Shown: piece by piece, positions 1 through 5,774 of the stretch
Layout: the number at the start of each line of letters is the position of its first letter
How positions within the stretch are numbered: position 1 is the stretch's first letter
Assembly: GCA_903910215.1 (NCBI GenBank)
Contig: CAIVYV010000039.1
Location: 1 to 7,089 of the forward strand
From: an uncultured Pseudomonadota bacterium
GTDB taxonomy: Bacteria; Pseudomonadota; Gammaproteobacteria; Steroidobacterales; Steroidobacteraceae
DNA length: 7,089 bases
Direction: 5' to 3'
The notes under the pieces: generated by a model
What the model was told of the DNA's origin: nothing
The model's input: the letters and a program-made list of their open reading frames with translations, nothing else
The model's database searches: none
Program-made: the position numbers and the translations under genes

Positions 1-1140
1 CCAAGTGACGACGCTACCATCATCGAGCAACGCCATCGCATGAAAGCCGCCGGCGGCGACGGCTTTGGCGCTACGCCCCGCAGGCAGTTTGACCGTTGCG
101 ATCGTGTCGGTGGCTTCGCCGGCCGTGCCATCGCCACGTTGACCGTCAACCGCATGACCCCAACTCGCGATGCTGCCATTGCTACGACGTACTAAGACGA
201 ATCCGCCGGTGATCAAACCCGTATCGGAGACGGCAACATCCGCCGCCGCTTTGGGCAACGCAGCAACGTCACCTGCAATTACGGTGACGGTCGCATTGGC
301 GCTTGTCACGGAACCTTGCGCGTTGCGCACGATCACGGAGAACACCGCGTTGTTGTCTTCGCTCGCAATCGAGGCGATGCGCAAGACGCGATTCGTGGCA
401 CCGAAGATATCCGTGCCGTTACGCCGCCACTGATACTGCAAATTGCCGCCCGTAGCCGACACGCCGAGTGCGAGCGCATCGCCCGCGACGAGCGTTTGCG
501 AGACCGGCTGGATGGTGATCGCTGGCGCGGCGCTGACGGTCAACGTCGCCGCTTGCGAAACGACGAAGCCACCCGGGTTGATGACATAAGCGCGCAGCAC
601 GGCGCCGTCATCCGCCGCAGTCGTCGCACTAATGGTGTAGGTAGCGGCATTGGCACCGCTGATCGGCAATTCGTCTCGGTACCACTGGTAGACGAGCTGC
701 TCGCCCGAACCTGCCACCGTGAAGCTCGCGCTTGCACCGAGTGCGACCGATTGCGAGGTCGGTTGGCCGGTCAGCGTCGGACCGGGTTTGACGGTCAAGG
801 TCGCTTCGTTACTGGTCACGGAACCATCCGCGTTGGAGATCCGCACCGAGTATTTCGACCCCTCGTCTGCCAAAGTCAAAGCGGGGGTGACATAGGTGGG
901 ATCCGTCGCGCCGGCGATGGCGACTCCATTACGGAACCATTGAAACGTGAATGGCGGCTTACCCGATACGCCCAAATCGAACTTGACCGCTTGGGTCACG
1001 AAACCGGTTCGATCCTTCGGCTGTTCCGTAATCGTGGGCGCCTTTGGAGCCGCGCTCGAGAGGCAGGCCGAGAGCCACAACAGAGTCAGGGAGAGCCCGA
1101 GCAGGCGGGCCAACGAAGCAGGCAGGATCCGGAGGTTCAT
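1..1140 (-). CDS. Lipoprotein with three Ig-like domains and RCC1-type repeats (3' part outside window)
   Basis: The frame is open for 380 codons from ATG at 1140 to the window edge, so the C-terminus is missing. The N-terminus is a lipoprotein signal: a basic start, a hydrophobic stretch at about 12-23, and lipobox L-S-A-C with Cys26 as the lipidated residue. Three Ig-like modules follow at about 36-118, 121-203 and 206-288. Each has the core Q-W-x-R (Trp68, Trp153, Trp238) and ends in an S-x-A-T-(L/V)-T-V strand. They lack the disulfide cysteines, as in many bacterial Ig-like domains. From about 318 the text changes to RCC1-like repeats: a G-S-I-A-S-W-G turn, a G-x-x-G-D-G-T loop, and A-V-A-A-G-G-F-H-A-M-A-L-L-D-D-G-S-V-V-T-W. 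This predicts a beta-propeller downstream. It is probably an outer-membrane or periplasm-anchored binding or adhesion protein; the ligand is unknown. The gene starts 10 bases after the preceding membrane-protein gene. The family reading is confident, the role is not. Confidence 0.87.
   Translation of the reverse strand, partial: MNLRILPASLARLLGLSLTLLWLSACLSSAAPKAPTITEQPKDRTGFVTQAVKFDLGVSGKPPFTFQWFRNGVAIAGATDPTYVTPALTLADEGSKYSVRISNADGSVTSNEATLTVKPGPTLTGQPTSQSVALGASASFTVAGSGEQLVYQWYRDELPISGANAATYTISATTAADDGAVLRAYVINPGGFVVSQAATLTVSAAPAITIQPVSQTLVAGDALALGVSATGGNLQYQWRRNGTDIFGATNRVLRIASIASEDNNAVFSVIVRNAQGSVTSANATVTVIAGDVAALPKAAADVAVSDTGLITGGFVLVRRSNGSIASWGHAVDGQRGDGTAGEATDTIATVKLPAGRSAKAVAAGGFHAMALLDDGSVVTW
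271..1035 (-). repeat. Three tandem Ig-like modules with 85-codon period
   Basis: The core tryptophans of the three Ig-like modules are codons 68, 153 and 238, so the period is exactly 85 codons (255 bases) twice running. The shared pattern per module is Q-P, then (V/L)-x-x-G near the start, Y/F-Q-W in the core, N-G or a similar turn, D-(D/E/N) before the F strand, and A-T-L-T-V at the end. At DNA level the modules have diverged clearly. This is therefore an old internal duplication, not a recent tandem expansion. Confidence 0.75.
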
Positions 1141-1146
1141 CCTCCG
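1130..1146 (-). promoter_or_regulatory. Hairpin enclosing the start codon and ribosome binding site of the lipoprotein gene
   Basis: On the minus strand the bases read CGGAGG-ATGAA-CCTCCG, a perfect 6-base-pair stem with a 5-base loop. The 5' arm is the only plausible Shine-Dalgarno sequence (GGAGG), placed directly against the ATG, and the ATG sits in the loop. Folded mRNA would hide the ribosome site. The stop codon of the upstream membrane-protein gene lies at 1151-1153, so ribosomes finishing that gene would cover or open the hairpin. This suggests translational coupling, which is inferred from sequence only. Confidence 0.45.
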
Positions 1147-1150
1147 AATT

Positions 1151-1819
1151 CTAGCCGGGTTTGAGGGCCCCGAGCGCGCCGATCGTGAACAGCAGCACCC
1201 ATAGCACCACCAGCGCCCAGGTGCCCTTGATCATGAGGATACGGAACTCCGCATTGTCGGCATCGGTTGCGCGATCGGCCGCAATGGCGGGCAACGCAGA
1301 CCGGTAAGCCTCGCGGATGTAGTGACGGACGAAGATGCCGCAGACAATGGTGCCTGCGAACAACAAGACTTTGGCTGCGAGCCAAGGCTCGTGGTACGGC
1401 CAGCCGATCGCCAAGGACAGCGCGCCGCTGCCCGCGAAAAAGGCGATGAGCGGATAGCGAAGGCGCCAATCCCACCGAGCCCAGACGGCACCGTTCGGGC
1501 TCTTGCGCCGCCAGTGAACCATCCACATGAACCAGAACCACAAGGCCGACACGATCCACAAAGCCCACATGCTAATGCCTTCGATCGGCACGAGCCCGAG
1601 CATCGACGCCAAGGTAAAGCCGAGCGGCACCGACATGATCATCGCATTACGTACGTGCTGATCGACATCGAGCAGAAAATCCCAAAGCCGCATGCGTTCC
1701 GCGCCGGACAGGCTCGTGGTACGCGCGATGTAGTGCGTGAGCGCGTTGATCACCAACTCGCTGCCCAACCAATAACCCATGACAAGAACGTGCGCCCACG
1801 ACACCAAAGAATAGGACAC
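1151..1819 (-). CDS. CopD/HemJ-like multipass inner-membrane protein (intact paralogue)
   Basis: This 222-residue protein is dominated by hydrophobic helices at about 4-24, 59-79, 82-101, 123-140, 148-168 and 199-219, so about six membrane spans. His10 lies in the first helix and is followed by G-Y-W-L-G. The fifth helix begins with the motif W-L-A-A-K (146-150). A membrane His in helix 1 and a W-L-x-x-K helix are reminiscent of the HemJ/CopD group of small membrane proteins. Some of those bind heme or copper, but I do not claim a specific activity. The start is GTG, supported by GGGAG eight bases upstream. It lies 18 bases after the stop of a frameshifted paralogue with which it shares position-matched residues (Glu41, Arg44, Asp53, Arg57, Asp117, Arg121, Tyr122, Trp146, Lys150, Arg165). 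It belongs to the flavoprotein gene train and may be its membrane partner. Confidence 0.8.
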   Translation of the reverse strand: MSYSLVSWAHVLVMGYWLGSELVINALTHYIARTTSLSGAERMRLWDFLLDVDQHVRNAMIMSVPLGFTLASMLGLVPIEGISMWALWIVSALWFWFMWMVHWRRKSPNGAVWARWDWRLRYPLIAFFAGSGALSLAIGWPYHEPWLAAKVLLFAGTIVCGIFVRHYIREAYRSALPAIAADRATDADNAEFRILMIKGTWALVVLWVLLFTIGALGALKPG

Positions 1820-1837
1820 GGCAACAACTCCCGAACG

Positions 1838-2474
1838 TCAGAACGGCTTGGCGACACCGAGATAAGCAGTCAGAGCGATGATGGCCCAAAACAGCCACGC
1901 ACCGCGTCTTCCGCGTTGAATGCCAAGAGCAATCAACTGCTCGGCAGACTCACTCGGACCACGCTGTAATTCAATGAATCCGACACGCCAAGCCTTGATG
2001 ACCGAGCGCAGATACAACCCGATCGCGAGCAGTGTGGCATAGCTCAAGAACTTCGCGGCCAGCCATTTCTCCTTCACGGGGCCTGACTCGATCAGCGACC
2101 ATGTGCCGATCACCACGAGCACTGCGATGACGATATAACGCAGCGTGACGTCGATACGCTGCAATCGCTCACCGAACGGCGTACCACGACGGGCGAACAC
2201 GCCCCAAACGATGGCAACCCACGCGGCACCACCTAACCAAACAGCGAGCTTTCCCCACTCAGGCAGAAAGATCGCCTCCCGCATAGCCGCGATCTGCAAT
2301 CCGAGCACGGGCAGCAATACGATGGCGGTTCGCGGCAAGAAATCGCAGCCGCTCGGCGAGCGGAAGATCGGCGCGCGCGACGTAACCGCCAGTCACATAG
2401 ACGCCAAAATCAACGCCGAGCCAATACGCAAACGCGATGACGTGTAGAAAGACCAGCGTCCAGTAGAGATCCAT
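1838..2474 (-). pseudogene. CopD/HemJ-like membrane protein, broken by a frameshifting deletion
   Basis: The frame from ATG at 2474 encodes the first helix and loop of the same family as the next gene: His11, then A-Y-W-L-G, then A-E-R-L-R-F-L at 40-46. It then drifts into non-family sequence and stops at 2259. The rest of the protein continues in the frame one base later, from Asp (GAT 2344-2342) to the stop at 1838, and carries the remaining helices including W-L-A-A-K. Compared with the intact paralogue, nine codons separate Arg44 from Asp53, but here the two are only one base apart. That is a shortfall of 26 bases. With it restored the product would be 220 residues and all later landmarks match the paralogue in number. 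The start lies 4 bases after the 70-residue gene. It is probably non-functional, unless the downstream part is translated separately from TTG at 2338. An assembly error is possible but would have to be larger than a single-base slip. Confidence 0.8.
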
Positions 2475-2478
2475 CTCG

Positions 2479-2691
2479 CTATTTGCCGCCGGATGCACTT
2501 TTACCGAAGAGCGCCCAGAGGATGATCTTCGGACGCAAAGCTTGCAGGATCAGACGGCGAGCCTCTGCGGCACCGAGCGATGCCTCGCAGGGCAACACAC
2601 CCGCCACACCATCGAGACGCAGTTCTCCATCGCGCACCTCCATCTTGTCGATGCGCAGATCGAGTTTCATCGCAGGCGTCTTGATCTTCAT
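2479..2691 (-). CDS. Small protein of unknown function, translationally coupled to the flavoprotein
   Basis: This 70-residue protein is not one I recognise. Its ATG overlaps the TGA of the flavoprotein gene as ATGA, the usual sign of translational coupling, and it ends 4 bases before the next start. It therefore sits between an enzyme and its possible membrane partners. The N-terminal half alternates charged and hydrophobic residues (M-K-L-D-L-R-I-D, then V-R-D-G-E-L-R-L-D-G) like a small beta-sheet. There is one cysteine (P-C-E) near position 35. The C-terminal part is a basic, hydrophobic helix (R-R-L-I-L-Q-A-L, then K-I-I-L-W-A-L-F-G-K) that could lie on or in the membrane. An internal ATG at codon 8 is an alternative start. 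A linker or assembly role is a guess from position only. Confidence 0.7.
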   Translation of the reverse strand: MKIKTPAMKLDLRIDKMEVRDGELRLDGVAGVLPCEASLGAAEARRLILQALRPKIILWALFGKSASGGK

Positions 2692-4196
2692 TTGCGCATG
2701 CCTTGCTGAACCGCGTTACGCCCCGCGGCACGACCCGAGATCATCGCCTCGGTGAGGTGTGAACCATTTTGATAAAGGCTGGAGAACATCGAGCCCAACT
2801 CGCCTGCTTCGTAAAGACGCGGAATCTTACCGCCTTCCGGCGTCAGCACCTCGGATTCGATATTGCGTCTCGCGCCACCGCCCGTGCAGACGATCGCGGG
2901 CACGATCTCGATGGCGTAGTAAGGCGGCTTGTCGATCGCGTACAGCGTCTCCTTGCTGCGCCCGAACTCCTCATCGATACCCTTGGCGCAAGCTTCGTTG
3001 TACTTACGCACGGTTACTGTCAGTTCGATCGGATTTCGGCCGATCTTCGTCGCCAGCTCTTCGATGGAATCTGCGCGTACGATCCAGCCCTTGGCGACTT
3101 CGGCGCTGTTGTCGTCACTCCATGGGTAGTTCTCCACAACGGCATTCCACGTCATGACCTTGGTGATGAGTGGGTTATGCACTCGGGTGGTTTCGTCAAA
3201 AATCATGTGGATCGGCAATACACGATGGTGCGGGGTGTCGATCCACTCACCGTGACTCTTCATCTTGTAGTGCGTGAGCTGCCACTCCCAAGTCTCATCG
3301 AAGAATCGCTGATCATCGCGGCCCACATCGATCCAGCTAAAGGTCTGCCAAAAGAGCTGCCTGAGAAAGACGGTGTCTTTTCCGGGAAATCGGAATCCCG
3401 GCCAAATGCCGCCCGACTGGCCCTGATTGCGCAAGTGCCACATATCGGCACCTGCTTTCTGCAGGATGCGTAAACCGTCACCCGTGTTACCGGGCGTGCC
3501 GAGTGGGTGCGCCTGCGAAAGACCAAAATAATTGCGATGCATGTCGAGGTTGTTCTCGAAGCCACCCGTGCACATCACGACACCCCGTCGCGCACGGATA
3601 TAGCGACGCTCACCAGAGATCTCGGCAACGACGCCGAAAACCTCGAGGGTATCTGGATCTTGGATGAGATCGAGCACTCGAGTCTCGAAACGCTTACGGA
3701 TCCGCGAGCGTTTTTCGACGTTCGCCTTGAATGCGAGCCACACGCCACTAGGGACTGGAAGAATCGTCGCCGTATGCGCGACCGCCTCCGCAGCGCCGAG
3801 TTCCGGAAACTCCAAGACCACGCCGCGCTCGGACCAGCCGGTACCATGCAGATAGGTCGCACCGACTTCGGCAGCGCGCGCTTCTATGTAGGGTTCGAGC
3901 GTCACCATTCGCTCGGCCCAAGCGTCCAACATGTCTTCGGGAATCGGGTTCGGTTGGCTCATGGCGCGCTGATACGACTTCAACGCCTCCTTGTTTTTCG
4001 AGATCAACAAGGATTGACCCGACACGCGCGAGTTACCGCCAGCCCAAGCTTCCGGCATCTTCTCGAGAATCAGAACATCGGCACCGGGATCGAGATCGTG
4101 CGCCTCAATGGCGGCAGTCACGCCGGCCAATCCGTATCCGCAGATCAAAACGTCCGTCTCGTCCGCCCAGTGGGTCACGCTCTGCAGACTCGCCAT
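2688..4196 (-). CDS. FAD-dependent oxidoreductase, fumarate reductase/3-ketosteroid dehydrogenase-like
   Basis: From ATG at 4196 the protein has 502 residues and no signal peptide, so it is cytoplasmic. The dinucleotide fold is at 15-46: D-V-L-I-C-G-Y-G-L-A-G, then Glu45 at the end of the second strand to hold the ribose. A G-G-N-S-R-x-S-G-Q flavin loop follows at 53-61. Further family landmarks are G-V-V-M-C-T-G-G-F at 205-213, N-T-G-D-G at 237-241, and the C-terminal flavin segment with T-G-G-G (438-441), L-Y-E-A-G-E (461-466) and G-R-A-A-G (488-492). This is the architecture of fumarate and urocanate reductases and of delta1-ketosteroid dehydrogenase; the substrate cannot be read off. A longer start at 4265 would add 23 residues. 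I prefer 4196 because GGGAG lies 8 bases upstream, the same arrangement as the GTG-start gene of this train, and the fold then begins at the usual place. It is divergent from a LysR regulator. Confidence 0.88.
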   Translation of the reverse strand: MASLQSVTHWADETDVLICGYGLAGVTAAIEAHDLDPGADVLILEKMPEAWAGGNSRVSGQSLLISKNKEALKSYQRAMSQPNPIPEDMLDAWAERMVTLEPYIEARAAEVGATYLHGTGWSERGVVLEFPELGAAEAVAHTATILPVPSGVWLAFKANVEKRSRIRKRFETRVLDLIQDPDTLEVFGVVAEISGERRYIRARRGVVMCTGGFENNLDMHRNYFGLSQAHPLGTPGNTGDGLRILQKAGADMWHLRNQGQSGGIWPGFRFPGKDTVFLRQLFWQTFSWIDVGRDDQRFFDETWEWQLTHYKMKSHGEWIDTPHHRVLPIHMIFDETTRVHNPLITKVMTWNAVVENYPWSDDNSAEVAKGWIVRADSIEELATKIGRNPIELTVTVRKYNEACAKGIDEEFGRSKETLYAIDKPPYYAIEIVPAIVCTGGGARRNIESEVLTPEGGKIPRLYEAGELGSMFSSLYQNGSHLTEAMISGRAAGRNAVQQGMRK

Positions 4197-4302
4197 GCTG
4201 TCGACTCCCGTTTGTTGATCCTGCAAGCCTGCCGCATCGCTCGCCTGCCGGAAAACAACTTCCATTCCCCCATCCCCAACCGGGAGTTACCATGACGAGG
4301 CC
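4197..4302. promoter_or_regulatory. Divergent intergenic region between the flavoprotein and lysR-type genes
   Basis: These 106 bases should hold both promoters and the LysR binding sites. I see no convincing -35/-10 pair in either direction. Visible structure includes an 8-base direct repeat, GCCTGCCG at 4227-4234 and again at 4243-4250 (16-base period, about one and a half helical turns). There is a small dyad GGAA-N6-TTCC at 4250-4263. ACTCCCG (4204-4210) and CGGGAGT (4281-4287) form an inverted pair. The first contains the flavoprotein ribosome site, and the second lies just ahead of lysR. If the flavoprotein actually starts at 4265, most of this stretch would be coding. Confidence 0.4.
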
Positions 4303-4339
4303 ATGCAGATTCAGCAGCTACGCTACTTTCTCGCCGTGA
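4292..4339 (+). other. Possible 15-codon upstream ORF overlapping the lysR start
   Basis: ATG at 4292 is preceded by GGGAG (4282-4286) with a 5-base spacer, better placed than the site serving the lysR ATG at 4303. It reads out of frame through the lysR start and stops at TGA 4337-4339. If translated, it would compete with, or deliver ribosomes near, the lysR start. It may be chance. Confidence 0.25.
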
Positions 4340-5202
4340 TCGATCACGGGGGGTTCACGCGAGCCGCAACCTACCTAGGACGAACGCAGCAAGCCATCAG
4401 CAAGTCGCTACGACAGCTCGAGGCCGAACTCGGCGTGCGTCTACTCGATCGCGAATCCTCCGTGCCCCGGCCGACCGCCTTTGGCCATGAACTCGCCCGC
4501 TTTGCCCGCCAGGTCATCAGCGACGAAACGCTGCTGCGCCAAACGCTGCAATCAGACGCGATCCAACGCAGCGGTCGCATCCGCATCGGAGCAAGCCCCA
4601 CCGCCGCCGCCAGTCGCGTAGCGACCGCTGTCGAGACTCTCGAGCGGCGACATCCGGGCATCACCGTCACGATCACGAGCGGCCTGCAAACGGAGCTCTT
4701 GGCCGGCCTGACCGACAACACCCTCGATGTTGCCGTATACATCCGCACCCACCCGAACGCCGACGATCACTCCAGCATCATCCGAGAAACGCTTGGTCAC
4801 GAGTCGTATCGAATCATCGCTGGACGAAGACATCCGCTATGTGCGGCAACCAAAGAAATCATTCCCGAAGATCTGACGAGCTATCCATGGATACGCGGTA
4901 GCAACTCGGGCGATGTCGAGGCCGCATGGCGCGAGCCGTTCGAGTCTGCCGGTCTCGCACCGCCACACTTCAGCATCGAAACCAGTTCGATCGAGTTCTG
5001 TCGAACCTTGCTCGAATACGGGCGACATTTGACGGTGTTGCCGACGGCGCTGCTCGGACCGGATCTTGCCAGTGGCAATCTGGTCGCACTGCCCTCAAAC
5101 CAATTCGAGTGGCAACGACCGCTGATGCTCGCCTACCGCGATGGCCCACCGAGTGAGGCGCTTCTGCCTTTGATTCAAGCCTTTCACGACACCGCGAGGT
5201 GA
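4303..5202 (+). CDS. LysR-family transcriptional regulator
   Basis: This 299-residue protein has the usual length for the family. The winged helix-turn-helix is at about 1-60 with textbook landmarks: L-R-Y-F-L-A-V at 6-12, the turn G-G-F-T-R-A-A at 16-22, recognition helix Q-Q-A-I-S-K-S-L at 29-36, and Q-L-E-x-E-L-G-V-R-L-L-D-R at 38-50. A linker helix follows, then a co-inducer binding domain from about 90 to the end that begins with G-R-I-R-I-G-A. The inducer is unknown. It is divergent from the flavoprotein train, the classic arrangement for a LysR regulator and its target, so control of that operon is the first hypothesis. A short GAGG (4297-4300) only two bases before the ATG is its own ribosome site. 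A better-spaced site upstream serves an out-of-frame ATG. It is followed closely by nikR. Confidence 0.93.
   Translation: MQIQQLRYFLAVIDHGGFTRAATYLGRTQQAISKSLRQLEAELGVRLLDRESSVPRPTAFGHELARFARQVISDETLLRQTLQSDAIQRSGRIRIGASPTAAASRVATAVETLERRHPGITVTITSGLQTELLAGLTDNTLDVAVYIRTHPNADDHSSIIRETLGHESYRIIAGRRHPLCAATKEIIPEDLTSYPWIRGSNSGDVEAAWREPFESAGLAPPHFSIETSSIEFCRTLLEYGRHLTVLPTALLGPDLASGNLVALPSNQFEWQRPLMLAYRDGPPSEALLPLIQAFHDTAR
5196..5202 (+). promoter_or_regulatory. Ribosome binding site that fixes the nikR start
   Basis: GAGGTGA lies five bases before ATG 5208 and includes the lysR stop codon TGA (5200-5202). This strong match decides for ATG 5208 over the GTG at 5199 and the ATG at 5202, which lie inside the site itself. 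It also ties nikR translation to the end of lysR. Confidence 0.75.
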
Positions 5203-5207
5203 TGTCC

Positions 5208-5672
5208 ATGCAGCGGCTGACTATTTCCATAGACGACGCCTTGGCTGAGGCTTTTGATCGTTACGTCAAGGAACGTGGCTATGAGAATCGTAGCGAAGCG
5301 GTGCGCGATCTCATTCGCGATCGACTCGAAGACTTAAAGCAAATGGCGGGGCACGGCAACCAGTGCGTCGCGAGTCTGTCGTACGTCTTCGATCACCACC
5401 AGCGCACTTTGGCGGAACGATTAGCGACCAAGCAGCATGCGCATCACGACCTGACGGTCGCATCGATGCATGTCCATCTCGATCATGAGAATTGTCTCGA
5501 AACGGTCGTGCTGCAGGGAAACACTCGCGACGTGCAGGCTTTCGCTGCGGCAATCACCGCAGAGCCAGGCGTGCGTCACGGCAACCTCAATCTCGTCACG
5601 GTCGAATCAGCCGACAAGCACTCGCACGGCGGCCGCGGCCATAGCCATAAGCACCTGAAGCCGACCTACTGA
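5208..5672 (+). CDS. nikR: Nickel-responsive transcriptional regulator NikR
   Basis: This 154-residue protein has a ribbon-helix-helix DNA-binding domain at 1-45 (Q-R-L-T-I-S-I-D-D-A-L, then R-G-Y-E-N-R-S-E-A-V-R-D-L-I-R). An ACT-like regulatory domain follows, with S-Y-V-F-D-H at 58-63. The square-planar nickel ligands known from E. coli NikR (His76, His87, His89, Cys95) correspond to His77, His88, His90 and Cys96, in the segments Q-H-A-H-H-D-L and H-V-H-L-D-H-E-N-C. The protein is longer than the 133-residue E. coli protein. It ends in a His-rich tail with five histidines between 138 and 149, probably an extra metal-binding site. As a family, NikR tetramers repress nickel uptake when nickel is bound. 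No nik permease is visible here. The genes just downstream encode an exported SOD and an OppA-type binding protein, either of which might be a target. I did not find the enteric GTATGA-N16-TCATAC operator. Confidence 0.95.
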   Translation: MQRLTISIDDALAEAFDRYVKERGYENRSEAVRDLIRDRLEDLKQMAGHGNQCVASLSYVFDHHQRTLAERLATKQHAHHDLTVASMHVHLDHENCLETVVLQGNTRDVQAFAAAITAEPGVRHGNLNLVTVESADKHSHGGRGHSHKHLKPTY

Positions 5673-5774
5673 ACGCCCGCAAGGTGGCGCAACCAATTGG
5701 CTGATTTTCCGGGGCAGCCTCGGTATTCTTGGCGACGTCTGCAACCCCTGTCTGCAACCCTTTGGAGATCCCGC
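5673..5774 (+). promoter_or_regulatory. 5' region of the sod gene with 13-base tandem repeat
   Basis: This 102-base gap between nikR and sod is the likely promoter region of sod. TCTGCAACCC occurs twice in a row at 5738-5747 and 5751-5760, a 13-base period, just before the ribosome site GGAG (5764-5767, 7-base spacer to ATG 5775). CCAATTGG at 5693-5700 is a perfect 8-base palindrome. TTGGCT (5697-5702) and TATTCT (5724-5729) resemble promoter boxes, but their 21-base spacing is too long to call. No terminator hairpin after nikR is evident, so read-through is possible. Confidence 0.4.

Noticed and set aside
316..1164. 282-residue plus-strand open frame rich in Arg and Gly
   Set aside because: It lies opposite the lipoprotein gene, which has a clear signal, Ig-like and RCC1-like text. 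The plus frame has no recognisable domain and an amino-acid make-up typical of antisense GC-rich DNA.
1322..1969. 215-residue plus-strand open frame
   Set aside because: It is antisense to the intact membrane-protein gene and crosses into the broken paralogue. Its composition (Arg, Pro, His, Gln) is that of a shadow frame.
2259..2338. Programmed frameshifting as an explanation for the two-frame membrane protein
   Set aside because: A +1 shift would still leave about nine residues missing relative to the intact paralogue, and I see no slippery heptamer or stimulatory structure. Deletion explains both facts.
2769..3473. 234-residue plus-strand open frame inside the flavoprotein gene
   Set aside because: The opposite strand carries the flavin-binding motifs throughout; no family features are seen in this frame.
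3507..4295. 262-residue plus-strand open frame ending just before lysR
   Set aside because: It is antisense to the N-terminal FAD-binding half of the flavoprotein and shows no domain.
5697..5729. TTGGCT and TATTCT as a sod promoter
   Set aside because: The spacing of 21 bases is outside the normal range for sigma-70 promoters, so I did not call it.
5697..5774. N-terminal extension of the SOD from 5697
   Set aside because: The extra residues have no signal character, and a good Shine-Dalgarno plus a complete signal peptide begin at 5775.
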